This document shows, in pieces, positions 36,648 to 46,786 of a DNA stretch of 49,655 nucleotides (position 1 is the stretch's first letter; the number at the start of each line of letters is the position of its first letter). The DNA comes from Basidiobolus ranarum (lineage: Eukaryota > Basidiobolomycota > Basidiobolomycetes > Basidiobolales). The stretch lies in assembly GCA_040143965.1 (NCBI GenBank), contig JASJQH010000019.1:1-49655 (forward strand), given 5' to 3'. Below the pieces are notes generated by a model. It was not told the DNA's origin. It did not search any database and was given only the letters and a program-made list of their open reading frames with translations. The position numbers and the translations under genes were made by a program.

Positions 36648-38162
36648 ATGGATAGCTTAAGCGTTACTCTCGGTGTTCCTCTATCTACTTTAAAACTTCT
36701 TGGAACCATAGTTTTAGCTTATCCAGTTGCGTTCTTGTATCGCTTTCTCTATCTCCACCCTATTAATTCCCCTAAAGCTGAAGCGCAACGTAACTTGTAT
36801 ATAGTCCTCGCTGGTCTGGGTCTATCCTTTTTTTTCTCGGGCAAAGATGTCATTCATTCTTTAATAACTGTATCGTTTACTTGGGCTACTTGTTATACGT
36901 TGAGTAAGCGTAGAGGACTTGCAGTGGTCATCTGCTTCGTGTTTAACATGGCTTATTTACTGGGTGGATACTACTCTAATTCTTTGGACGAATATGACAT
37001 CACTTGGACCATGCCACAATGCGTACTCTGTCTCCGAATGATTGGCTTCGCTTGGGATTTCTATGATGGCCGCCAGGTCTACAAAGAACGTATCACCAGT
37101 GTTACTGATACCAACGATAGAAGCAAACACGACCCCGAGACAAAACCTAATGTTCAAATATCAAGACCCCCTTCTAAGGCACCCATCTCCTTTACCGATA
37201 CAGCATTAACCACACTACCCTCTTACCTCGAGACTCTGGGGTATTCATATTTCTTTGGTTCCTTCCTTATAGGCCCTCAGTTCTCGTTCACTTTGTATAA
37301 ACGTTTCATAACCCTTCAACATCTACCTAAGAACGGACAAATTATACCCCATGGTTCCTATACTCGTGCCATTCGTTGCCTTATTGTTGGAGTTATTTAC
37401 CTGGCCGCCCAACAAATTATTGGCGCATACTACCCTGTTTCTTATATGGTCACTGAGAAGTTCGGTGAGCTTTCCTTCTTCCGCCGATTCGTCTACATGT
37501 GGATAGCCGGGAAGTTCGTACTAAACAAATACCTTGGAGTATGGACGTTAAATGAAGGCTCAGGAGCCTTATGTGGAATTTCCTTCAACGGTTATAATGA
37601 ATCTGGTACTCCTTGTTGGGATGGTTTGGCCAACATTGATGTACTTAAATTTGAAGGTGCTACTTCCTTAACGAAGATCATCGCTTCCTTCAACATGAAC
37701 ACCAATAACTGGAGCAAACTTTATATCTTCAAGAGAATGAAATTCATGGGAAGCAAGCATATCTCCACTTTCTCTACTCTATTCTTCTTAGCCATATGGC
37801 ATGGTGTTCATCCAGGGTACTTCATTTGTTTCGCCACTGAATTCATCGATATGTTGGCTGAACAAATAGGTAGTAAATTATTGGCTCCTTATGTCAATTG
37901 GATGTATGCTGCAGATGATCAATCAGGTAAAACATTCATTTGTCGTAAAGCTCACCAGGCATTCACTTGGTTTATGACTACTACCGCATTATACTACGCC
38001 ATTATTCCTTTCGAATTATTACATTTCAAGCCCACCATGGCAGCATGGAAGAATTTATATTTCTTTGGAACAATTGCCGTCTTTGGAATTATTGCCATCA
38101 ATTTCATTCGTTTGAAATTATCTCCCAAAAGATCCCCTAAACTGGAGACCAAGAAACTTTAA
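36648..38162 (+). CDS. ALE1: MBOAT lysophospholipid acyltransferase (Ale1/LPCAT3-like)
   Basis: Multi-pass ER enzyme that re-acylates lysophospholipids in the Lands cycle. Single exon, 504 aa; the start is the ATG at 36648, since the frame before it has no ATG. Ten or so hydrophobic segments run through the protein. The MBOAT signature residues are present: the asparagine in FNMNTNNWSKLYIFKRMKF (N349) and the histidine in LAIWHGVHPGYFICF (H385). The LPLAT-type stretch GSYTRAIRCLIVGVIYLAAQ and the Asn-rich SFNGYNESG before the active site fit the Ale1/LPCAT branch rather than O-acyltransferases of sterols or Wnt. Acyl and head-group preference cannot be told from sequence. No C-terminal KKXX-perfect signal, though the tail is Lys-rich (PKLETKKL). 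Confidence 0.92.
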   Translation: MDSLSVTLGVPLSTLKLLGTIVLAYPVAFLYRFLYLHPINSPKAEAQRNLYIVLAGLGLSFFFSGKDVIHSLITVSFTWATCYTLSKRRGLAVVICFVFNMAYLLGGYYSNSLDEYDITWTMPQCVLCLRMIGFAWDFYDGRQVYKERITSVTDTNDRSKHDPETKPNVQISRPPSKAPISFTDTALTTLPSYLETLGYSYFFGSFLIGPQFSFTLYKRFITLQHLPKNGQIIPHGSYTRAIRCLIVGVIYLAAQQIIGAYYPVSYMVTEKFGELSFFRRFVYMWIAGKFVLNKYLGVWTLNEGSGALCGISFNGYNESGTPCWDGLANIDVLKFEGATSLTKIIASFNMNTNNWSKLYIFKRMKFMGSKHISTFSTLFFLAIWHGVHPGYFICFATEFIDMLAEQIGSKLLAPYVNWMYAADDQSGKTFICRKAHQAFTWFMTTTALYYAIIPFELLHFKPTMAAWKNLYFFGTIAVFGIIAINFIRLKLSPKRSPKLETKKL

Positions 38163-38444
38163 CCCTTCCCACCTGCTCTCCTCCCCCGATTTCATCCTTC
38201 ACTCGAGCCATCATTAGTATATTCTTCTTGGGTTATAAAGATAGACTACATTTCAATTAAATTATTAAGATTTTATATCTAATTTTTAAATCAATGATTT
38301 CTGGATCTATATAGATTACATACTTTAGAAATAACATTCGAAAGTAAAAAGGGTCATGTGAATGGGGCGGGGGAGAGGGGGAAGCTTCAGTCCAAAGTAC
38401 TCAAGTGGTTAAATAAGAAAAAATGTTAGGTTATGGATGGGCAA

Positions 38445-40998
38445 TTAAGCTTCGATCATCATCTCTTGCTCTTCGTTTTCCTTGTAAAGCTTGGTTGTCC
38501 ATTTACTAAACACACGCTTGTAGAGATACATGCAGACAGTATCTTGTTGCTTGAGTGCTCCATCAAACATACACTTCATGTAACCATGGGTACCGAGAGA
38601 CTCCTTGATATGTCCGGTACGTCCATACTTGGTGGTAAGTTGAATAGGCTTGAACCAGTGAACATCCTCGGGATTAAGGAACATGTAACGAATAACCGCA
38701 GTACGCTTGTGAACCTTGAAGGGATATCCGGTAAGGATGATTCTCTTGGCAATGATACGAGATGGATCAGGATTCAAGAAAGAACCAGTGGCAACAATAA
38801 TGGGGTCTTGACCGGCTTGCTCCTTATAGAAGATAGCAGGAACGTTTCCAAACTGAATGGGCCCGTAAAGTGTGGCTACCGAGGTCAAATCTTGTTGCAA
38901 GTAGCGCTCAAATTTGTGCACATTGTTGGATCCTTTGGTGGTGAGTTGAGAGTAAACTGGCTGAACTCTTAATCTACGGAATCCAATATGAAGGATCAAG
39001 GGGTCCTTAGACTTAACGGGCTCTTGATACTCGGAATTACGGTTAACAATGAAGTTCAAGACTGACATCTTGTGCTCATACTGAAGTAGTCCAAAAGCAA
39101 CGTTGACTCGAGAGCTATCGTAAGTTTCGATGAACTCCCTGGGGACATTGGTCAAGTGGATGGTGATATAGCTACCAGGCTTAACAGCGCCAGTAATGGC
39201 TTGACCCAACACACGAACTTTAGTTCTGGGATAATTCTCGAACTGGAAGATTCTCGAGTAATCAGTAGGGAGATTCTCGAAAGGATCCCAAGGAGAGGTA
39301 CGAATGCTGAGCATTCCACGGTATCTTTGGAATCTAGTTCTGGCAGAGATATCGAGTGGAGTGTCCACTTCATCGGGGAATTCACGGTCATCCTTGGATT
39401 CTTTTTGACGTTGAAGGTATTCTTGGAAACTGCGCTCCTCTTCCTCCTCATCCATATCACTGTTGTCATTGTCATCTTCGCCATCAGTGCCATTGCCTTG
39501 TTCCAAAGCAACATCTTCGTACTCTTCCCTGTCACTATCGACGTCATCAGTACCCATCATATTGTTATCCTCTCCATCATCACTGTATTCATTTTCGGAT
39601 CCTGAATCCACGATCCAAGCAGCTTGATATGAGGATGTACCCTTGGGTACACGTTTGGTCGACTTGGCTTCGGCGTCACGCTCTGCTTGCATCAACTTGA
39701 CACGCTCGTCAGCCTCAGCAAGTTCCTCTTCAGTTGGCCAGGTTTGCTCACCGGCCATTGGATCGGGATCCATTTCGGAGATCATATCGTCTTGATCTTC
39801 ATCAGGTAAATCCAAGATTCCAGAGTCTACAGAACCATCCATGGAATCCACAGCCATCGAAGATTCGTGGTGGGAAGAGCTGTTGGGACTCTTGGCAGCT
39901 ACGATTTGTTTGATCTGGAAGTCACCGTAGTTTTGGAGATGAACCAATCGATTGGCTGAGAAGGGGGCTCCTCTAGCATATCCAGTGATCTGAAGGGTAC
40001 CAACAGAATCATCATCAGGGCTGCTTTCAAAGGAGGTCTTATCAATCAACATGTATGGGTGAGGTTCACGCCAGGTGATGGATTTGGGATGCTGGGCAGA
40101 AAGCAAACGGAGAAGGGTTTGGCTCTCTGGATCATTATCCACAGGATGAACCTTATCCATCTCTGGGAAGTAATAATTCATAAAGCTAAGAAGGCTCTTT
40201 CTAACTTCATTTTGCTTTTTGACGGCAACATTATCCAACTTTTGACAGGTGGCAATGACTGAGGGTGATCCCTGTGCCTGAATCGAACTAAGGCAGAGTA
40301 ATCCGAATTTATCGACCTCCACTTCGGAAGACAAAACGAAAAGTACGTAATCTGCTACTTTGGTGGCATCCAATATATCAGTGAGATTACGCTTCAATTG
40401 AATGAACTGAAAGGTTTGTTTGAAACGATCGGAACTGTAAACATGCTATTAATTTCATGAACTACCAATACACTAACTCTTTAAAAGACTTACACTAGAG
40501 TCACAGTTCCGTTGGGGGAAGGAACTACCTTCTCGGAAGCAGTGAAGAGGTTAGCAACAACTGAGGATGATTCTACATCAGGAGCGAGAGGAATCACAGC
40601 CTAAGAAATTGAACTCGTTAATGCATACTCTGACATTATAATATAGCCGGTCCGAATACTTACCACAATCTTGGGAGCACCATTTCTTCCGCTGAAAATT
40701 CTATTGGCCTGAGTTAAAGCAGCGCGTTTGTTCTGCTGCAACAACTTAGCTGCGTTCTTACGATCAGCTTTCTTGGTAACATTCTTAGCAGAATGCTTGA
40801 CACTTTGACGGTTTACTTTGCCTTCAAAAGGAAAGAACAATAAGTTATAAGAACTTTATCCACAAAAATTTAGTTGACTATTGACAAAGTACCTTTCGAT
40901 TGATCTTTCAAAGAACCTTTGGAAGAGTGTCTCGATTTGAAGGGCTTATTTTTCTGCTTTAGAGTAGCCCGATGGTGAAAAGATTCTTCCTGCGGCAT
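38445..40998 (-). CDS. TSR1: 40S ribosome biogenesis factor Tsr1
   Basis: Bms1-like but GTPase-inactive assembly factor of pre-40S particles that blocks early subunit joining. Four exons: 40893-40998, 40664-40821, 40494-40600, 38445-40434; total 2361 nt, 786 aa, the same as yeast within a few residues. N-terminal basic segment (FHHRATLKQKNKPFKS), a degenerate G domain (PKIVAVIPLAPDVESSSVV, then ADYVLFVLSSE), the AARP2CN domain after HPKSITWREPHPYMLID, a long acidic insertion (residues ~310-440) and the C-terminal DUF663 domain (YRGMLSIRTSPWDPFENLP, HIGFRRLRVQPVYSQ). The ATG is upstream of the intron-interrupted basic region and gives the full family N-terminus. It converges with the MBOAT gene. 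Confidence 0.97.
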
Positions 40999-42192
40999 AT
41001 TTCCAGAGTAGTCGTGAATAGACACAGAAAAGAAGAACTGCTAAAAGAAAATATTCAACCTTTACTTTGGCCAGGTTTTTTTCGCTTGCTTGGTGAATTT
41101 TGGTTTTTTTTCTTTTTGTTACACCTTCTTATTCCTGTTCAATTGATTCTAGAAGATCGAGAATTATTGGAAATATCAATAGCACCTATCAAATTTCAAA
41201 TTTAATGGTTTAATCATTCAATTTTAATAAGAGATTGTGTTATTTAGGCTAGGATATGATCCAATATTGCACACTCGGTCAAAATATGTTGTATTCGACT
41301 GGGATCTGATTTGATGCTGATAGCTAACTATCTTAGGATTAGGTACAAGATTGGATATAGTCACTTGCGATTATTATATTATATTGTTGCCTTTGGCTTT
41401 CACTTTTTGTTTGAACAAAGCGCGCTAGATGTAATGCTTGTTTTCAATCCAAAAATGTCATGTACTCTTCCATGAACCGAAAAGTATTAGTGTGATATAT
41501 GGAAAGACCCTGGGGTTGATCTTTTGCTATTAGCATTGGATCTTAGAGATCTTGAAGGTTATATAATTTTTGGGTATTTTTGATTATATTAAAAGGATAA
41601 CAAGCTGTCAGAATGTGCAAACCGTCCTCGCCTGGTTGTTGGAATAATCAACCGGCAAGATCATCAACTGAGGTGGTTCAGAAGTTCCGAAGGACTAATC
41701 GAACACATCTCACACTTCCCTTTACGGACAGCGCACTACATCTCATCAACCAGCTTGGTATTAGTGTCTTTGTTGGGAAACAAAGACTGGGAATGTACTA
41801 TATACATAATCCTGTAAAGTACAGTCGTGATTTTCAAATGTTGCGAATCATCCCTTTTTATATACAAAACGAAGAGAAAATTAATTTCATGAATTCAATT
41901 AATGTATTTCATTCCCACAATAGTCTTTGAAAAAACACTTTATGATTGGCTGTGAAAACTTATTGAATCTCGGTGCACAAATGAGTAGAAACTTGCTTAC
42001 TTACCATATGTACGGTACAGAATTTAAATTATTACCCGACCCTTAGCAAATCTAATTTGTACGACTGACAATTTTCCGTTATTTGGTGAACTTTTTCCTG
42101 GAATTAGTAGTACTAATGCTCAGTCCATTGTCCCATAATCCACTAAATTGAGTGATCATATTAAATTCGAATCTTGGTGAACGTAGGAAATC
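40999..42192. other. Intergenic region between TSR1 and U1 snRNA
   Basis: 1194 AT-rich bases containing the TSR1 promoter and the U1 upstream region. A 105-codon open frame at 41613-41930 has no recognisable domain, no paralogue here and no supporting signals, so I do not call it. Nothing else seen. Confidence 0.5.
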
Positions 42193-42353
42193 ATACTTAC
42201 CTGGCAGGGGGAGCTTACGATCAAGTAGGTGAGCTCTTCGTCTTGGAAATTGGCCATTGCACAGCGTGCCAAGGTCCTTGACGCGAACATCCTTCGGGGT
42301 GTCTCGACTGTTAAATTTTTGTTTGTGGGAGGTGAGCGCTATGCGCCGCCTCC
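42193..42353 (+). ncRNA. U1: U1 spliceosomal snRNA
   Basis: Pairs with pre-mRNA 5' splice sites. The 5' end ATACTTACCTG is complementary to GTAAGT donors, which are the commonest donors in this window. Stem-loop I contains GATCAAGTAG (42219-42228), matching the U1-70K-binding loop (GAUCANGAAG in animals); stem-loop II contains ATTGCAC (42256-42262), the core of the U1A-binding loop. The Sm site ATTTTTG (42315-42321) is followed by a perfect 3' hairpin at 42328-42353 (GGAGG..GCGC TAT GCGC..CCTCC). Length about 161 nt, close to the animal/plant form and far from the ~570 nt form of budding yeast. The 3' end was set at the base of the last stem; the true end may differ by a few bases. Confidence 0.95.
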
Positions 42354-42740
42354 TTACCTCTCTCTATAATATTTCAAACTATTTGTATACACGCATGTTT
42401 ATTATATAACGCATTCATTATGTATCGAGCTTTGTGTCATCGATAGGCGTCTACATATTATGTAAGCAATTTAGCCAATTGTTATTGAGTAATCTTTAAC
42501 TAATTGATTGGTCACTACACATATCCATTGATGGTAACTGTCATTCGAAATTTTATACATTAGCATTAATCCTCAAACAAAACCAATCCACAGACAAATA
42601 AGTCTACGACATAGAGACTCGTGGATAAACGGTAAATATTAGCTATTTGGAAGAAACTTCGGTTCAGTATTGTGATCGCATCGTTACAAATAAATGAGGC
42701 TTATGGTATGGACGGGATTAAACTAAGATTAGGGTGGTGT
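42354..42740. other. Spacer between U1 snRNA and permease 3' end
   Basis: 387 AT-rich bases, convergent 3' flanks. No feature seen. Confidence 0.5.
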
Positions 42741-44282
42741 TTAGATATCATTTTCTGTAGCTACTTTCTCGCCTCGGTTATGGCGAGCCAAGTGAGGGTT
42801 ATTGATTTTAGAATGAGTGCGGCCATATAAAGCATAAACAACTAGACCAAGTCCCATCCAAATGAACAAACGCGCAATGGTAGATGGTGAGGCAGTGCAC
42901 AGTAAAAGAACAGATAGAGCGGCACCTATGACGGGAATTAAAAATGGTCCAAATGGAACCTTGAATCTACGTGGAATATCTGGGCGTTTGAATCGAAGAA
43001 TAATCACACCAATATTCACCAGACAAAAGGCAAACAAGGTGCCTACTGAGGTCATTTCTCCTAGTACATCAACTGGAAGAATACCGCCTAGCACAGCGCA
43101 ACTAACACCGGTTACGATGGTAGTGAACCAGGGTGTTTTGAATCTGGGATGAATCTTAGCAGCAACTTCCGGAAACAAACCATCTTTAGCCATGGCGTAG
43201 AAAATACGAGGCTGGCCCATAAGCAGAATTAGCATGACTGATGCCAAACCAAAAATAATTCCCAAGGCAACTACGGTGGTCATCCAGTTCATGCCAGTAC
43301 GACCAATAAGGACCAAGATTGGCTTGGCACTATCTAACTCTCTGTAGGGCACAACACCAGTCATGATAAAGCACACTGCAATATAAAGGATTGTACAGAT
43401 GAGTAAAGAGCCACAAATACCGATTGGTAAATCTCGTTGAGGATTTTTGGACTCTTGCGCAGCGGTAGAAATGGCATCGAAACCGATGTAAGCAAAGAAC
43501 ACAGTGCTAGCAGCAGAAAACATGCCAGAGACTCCGAATTTCTCAAATGTGCCTTCATTAGGTGGGAAGAATGGTGTATAGTTGGCAGGATTGACATCCT
43601 TGATGCAGGCGAAGATTGTAAGAAGAACCACAAGCACCTTAATGGCGACCATGACAGTATTAACGCGGGCAGATTCGCGAATGCCAAAACAAAGAAGAGC
43701 AGTAATAAGTAGAGATATACTAATGGCGGGAACGTTGATATAGTGTCCAGTCATGTAAAAACCCTTGGTCTCATCGTACTTGAAAGGGGCCTCAACCCAA
43801 TGGGGATTCATTTTCCAACCAAAAGCACTTTCAATGAAACCAACAAAGTAGGCAGACCAACCAACAGAAACTGTAGCAGCACCGACTAAATATTCCAATA
43901 TCAAATCCCATCCGATAGTCCAACCAATCAATTCACCCATGGTAGCATATGTATAAGTATAAGCAGAGCCAGCAACCGGAATCATACATGCCATCTCAGA
44001 GTAAGAGAGTGCAGCAGTACCAGCGGCAAGTCCTGAAACGACAAAAGAGAGAGCAACAGCTGGACCAGCCTTATTAGCGGCGGCGACTCCAGTCAACACG
44101 AAGATACCGGTACCGATAATGGCTCCTATGCCCACTGATGTCAGGTCAACAAAGTTCAAAGTACGCTTCATTTCAGAGCCTTCAATATCTCCTTGAAGTT
44201 GCTCCATAGTCTTAACGGCAAAGAGCTTACGCCACCAAGATGTCTCTCCAGGCTTATATGAGACCACTTCTGATTTAGACAT
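42741..44282 (-). CDS. APC-superfamily amino acid permease, cationic transporter (CAT) type
   Basis: Membrane carrier of amino acids. Single exon, 513 aa. About 12 hydrophobic segments; the CAT/YfnA-type start reads VDLTSVGIGAIIGTGIFVLTG with the GIGAIIGTGIF unwound-helix motif of TM1, and SYSEMACMIPVAGSAYTYTYA is the TM3 motif of this branch. TM6 reads FFAYIGFDAISTAAQESKNP, typical of CAT transporters. It is not of the fungal YAT type (Gap1/Can1), since the YAT signature sequence is absent. The length and lack of the two extra C-terminal helices resemble bacterial and some early fungal members; a bacterial origin is possible but unproven. TATAAAAG on the minus strand (44355-44362) lies ~73 bases before the start. 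Substrate not determinable. Confidence 0.92.
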   Translation of the reverse strand: MSKSEVVSYKPGETSWWRKLFAVKTMEQLQGDIEGSEMKRTLNFVDLTSVGIGAIIGTGIFVLTGVAAANKAGPAVALSFVVSGLAAGTAALSYSEMACMIPVAGSAYTYTYATMGELIGWTIGWDLILEYLVGAATVSVGWSAYFVGFIESAFGWKMNPHWVEAPFKYDETKGFYMTGHYINVPAISISLLITALLCFGIRESARVNTVMVAIKVLVVLLTIFACIKDVNPANYTPFFPPNEGTFEKFGVSGMFSAASTVFFAYIGFDAISTAAQESKNPQRDLPIGICGSLLICTILYIAVCFIMTGVVPYRELDSAKPILVLIGRTGMNWMTTVVALGIIFGLASVMLILLMGQPRIFYAMAKDGLFPEVAAKIHPRFKTPWFTTIVTGVSCAVLGGILPVDVLGEMTSVGTLFAFCLVNIGVIILRFKRPDIPRRFKVPFGPFLIPVIGAALSVLLLCTASPSTIARLFIWMGLGLVVYALYGRTHSKINNPHLARHNRGEKVATENDI

Positions 44283-45081
44283 TTCTGCTTGTAAAGATTC
44301 GAAGATGATGTTAGAAGAAGTAGATGATATTGTATAGTGATGGTCTTAGGTGTTCTTTTATACCTCTTTTGAATGGAGTAGAAGTTGACTGATACAATAT
44401 AATTCAATTGATCTGTAGAGTCAAAGCTCGTAGTATACTGAAGGTCACGTAGTCATCTAACTCACACTTGCTTCCGCACTTCATGTGAATCAATGAATAG
44501 AATCACTTTCGTGTGCCTATTGTAAACTTGCTTATAAGTCCGAATTAGTATTCTGAGTAACCAGTTCTTGGGTGCTAGTTCGCTACACTAGTCCACTACT
44601 CCTACCTGAATATCAACTATCTAGATGTGTTCGAGTTAGGGTTAGGCGAGAGAATTCAGGTTAATTAAGCTTATATTAGATAAGAATATTGTCCGCATGT
44701 GTGATCAGAGTTTGAGACTCTATATATATCCAAATGAGGAATCAACTCAACCATAGTTCTTTATTGGTGTGTGCATTCTCATAGCCGTCGAACTTGGAAT
44801 AGCTGTAAAATACTGAAACCCACCCAGAATCGAGTTTATCTTCCCATCTGTGACACGAAGTGCAAACCTTAATGATGCAGAACCGTTCGTATAAGTTTTG
44901 CTTAGATCGGTGACTAGAAGTTTAATTCTTTTACCCACATTACCGGTTATCTCCTATAGTAAGCTCCGAGTTTTCTTCATCCCACATTGCTTCTGATTCG
45001 TGAAGCTTTTTTCCACATTTAATAGGCAATCGTCGCAAATACACGTATTACTATGGGTTGTTCACTAAGGTGCCATAATAA

Positions 45082-45115
45082 CCATCGTCAACCCTAACCA
45101 TCGTCAACCCTAACC
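45082..45115. repeat. 16-bp tandem duplication carrying telomere-type units
   Basis: Two perfect copies of CCATCGTCAACCCTAA (45082-45097, 45098-45113), each containing a telo-box AACCCTAA. Duplicated spacing makes chance less likely, but no function is shown. Confidence 0.75.
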
Positions 45116-45311
45116 ACCAATCTGATCTATGCGGATAAAGTGATGGATAAGGACATGAATATAAAAGTGATTTGGTTCGGTTCTGTTTCAAAAGCTCATT
45201 TTAATGTATTACCAAAATAGATCAAGCGTATTGGTTGTGAACTATATATATTAGTGCTATCATCCAAATTGTCCACCTGACAACAAAATACACTACAGTA
45301 GTAACTAAGCC

Positions 45312-45347
45312 AGCAGTCGAGCTAGCAGTCGAGCTAGCAGCCGAGCC
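45312..45347. repeat. 12-bp tandem repeat, three copies
   Basis: Unit AGCAGTCGAGCT at 45312-45323, 45324-45335 and, with one change and a divergent end, from 45336. Simple repeat; no coding context. Confidence 0.75.
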
Positions 45348-46021
45348 CATTATAGTAGTAATCAACTGCTTGGTCTATGTTGTTCTCACATCACCTATCA
45401 CCGGGTAAGGTAAGTTACTAAGCCGGTTTACTACCGGATAAAGTGTACAAAACTTAAAGCGAAACCACGCAACACCAACCTAAATTTTCTGGTTGTTGAC
45501 ATACTGCAATCACACGGTTTTGTTTAGAATTTCGGAGATCTTACCAGGGTAGGATGGGATACTAAGGATATTACTGACTAGATATGGAATGATCTCATTT
45601 ATTCTTAAACTTCACCTTCTTATGACTGTATCAGTAGAGAGTTTGACCTTGTTTGGGAGTGGGATATTCTTCAAAACAAGGTGGAGTTACAGCCTGAATT
45701 AAAGGCGATGTCTCCCAGTAGCATAAATAAGCTAGTTGTATCACTTTATCCAAGTTGTAATTGGTTGCACCAGATAAACTTTATATAAATCAATCATACA
45801 ATTTAATCCGTTTCAGAAGACATTTTTACTCGAGAATGAGTAGAATGAATAAGACATGAATATTGAGAATATAACGAATGGATGTAGAGAACAAAAACCT
45901 ATTCTTGTGAGTGTATATTGGTCGTATTCTAATAATTGCTATTTAACTTTTGAACTCGATTTCCCTCGTTGCTGATTCATGCTCCTAGTTAACCGGAATA
46001 GTCTTACAACCATGGGTTAGA

Positions 46022-46097
46022 ATTAGGAATATCTATTGAGTTAAGTGTCACTTCCTAGTATTAGGAATATCTATTGAGTTAAGTGCCACTTCCTAGT
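46022..46097. repeat. 38-bp tandem duplication
   Basis: Two copies, 46022-46059 and 46060-46097, beginning ATTAGGAATATCTATTGAG and ending CACTTCCTAGT, differing at one base. The near identity points to a recent duplication. Confidence 0.85.
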
Positions 46098-46160
46098 ATT
46101 ATAGAACTAATGTAAAACTAGTAGTCCAGGACGTAGTTGTTTATAAAAGTCTAGCAGTAT

Positions 46161-46217
46161 GACGTTTTCAGTTTCAGTAGGCCGTTTTCAGTAGGCCGTT
46201 TTCAGTAGGCGGTTTTT
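46161..46217. repeat. 14-bp tandem repeat around GCCGTTTTCAGTAG
   Basis: Perfect copies at 46181-46194 and 46195-46208, flanked by a variant copy starting at 46161 (GACGTTTTCAG with a 6-bp insertion) and a partial copy at the right (GCGGTTTTT). Confidence 0.75.
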
Positions 46218-46389
46218 CATATATTCTATTGTGGTTTCAATACAACTCACTTGATAGCCTTAACGTTTACTGACAATTTCATTAAACTCCACCAGATAGG
46301 TCTGGCACAATATCAATAAACTCTGAATCAATGCCACTAGCTTACCATTTACGTTGTACTTCTTAAGATTATAGACGTCCATGTAAATC

Positions 46390-46786
46390 TCAGAAAGGTT
46401 GTGAGAGATCATAATACTGTTTAGAAATAGAGGCTAATTCGATCCACATCTTGTGGTAACACCCTAGAGTGAATAAAGTAGAGTGAGTTATAAGGGTGGG
46501 AGGTACATCATTCCAATCATACTATTATAGAATAAACCCCGGCTTACCATAATAGAGTATCATCACGAAGATGTCCAGCGCTTCAAAAATATCGGATTCG
46601 ATCCTTACACGATTATTTCGAATACACCCAAGAGTACAATGAGACTTGAGGAAAAAGTCCGTGAGGGATATTTCTTTTATAGATGTCATGTGATGAGGTA
46701 GCTTATAGTAATATTGCTGCAGAATAAAGTACAAGTAATGAGCAATATCCTAAATTCATTTTGCATACCCATTGGATGTTCTCCAT
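46390..46786 (-). CDS. Possible small three-exon gene, or 3' end of a decaying gene
   Basis: Not recognised. Exons 46769-46786, 46548-46716 and 46390-46463 join through two well-formed introns (GTATGC..CTGCAG and GTAAGC..CTCTAG) to give an unbroken 86-residue frame (MENIQWQYYYKLPHH ... ISKQYYDLSQPF, stop). The middle is helical-looking and hydrophobic (RIESDIFEALDIFVMILYYG). The first exon codes only six residues, so the real gene may begin further upstream; minus-strand stretches between 46980 and 47630 also read like coding sequence but with stops. Either a fast-evolving lineage gene or a relic. Low confidence. Confidence 0.3.

Larger units (their letters stand above)
44283..46389. other. 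Gene-poor region with telomere-like motifs and short tandem repeats
   Basis: About 2.1 kb without a supported gene. It contains the permease promoter, TTAGGGTTAGG at 44636-44646, duplicated AACCCTAACC at 45090-45115, and three separate short tandem repeats listed below. A 63-codon open frame at 44747-44938 on the minus strand resembles nothing I know. Confidence 0.5.

Noticed and set aside
41613-41930. 105-codon open frame between TSR1 and U1
   Set aside because: No domain, no signal, no paralogue and weak codon pattern; expected by chance in an AT-rich spacer of this size.
42741-44282. Permease as a certain bacterial transfer
   Set aside because: The CAT-type sequence and lack of introns are compatible with it, but such permeases also occur widely in fungi; without a phylogeny the claim is not supportable.
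44747-44938. 63-codon minus-strand open frame
   Set aside because: Short, unrecognised and without flanking splice or promoter support.
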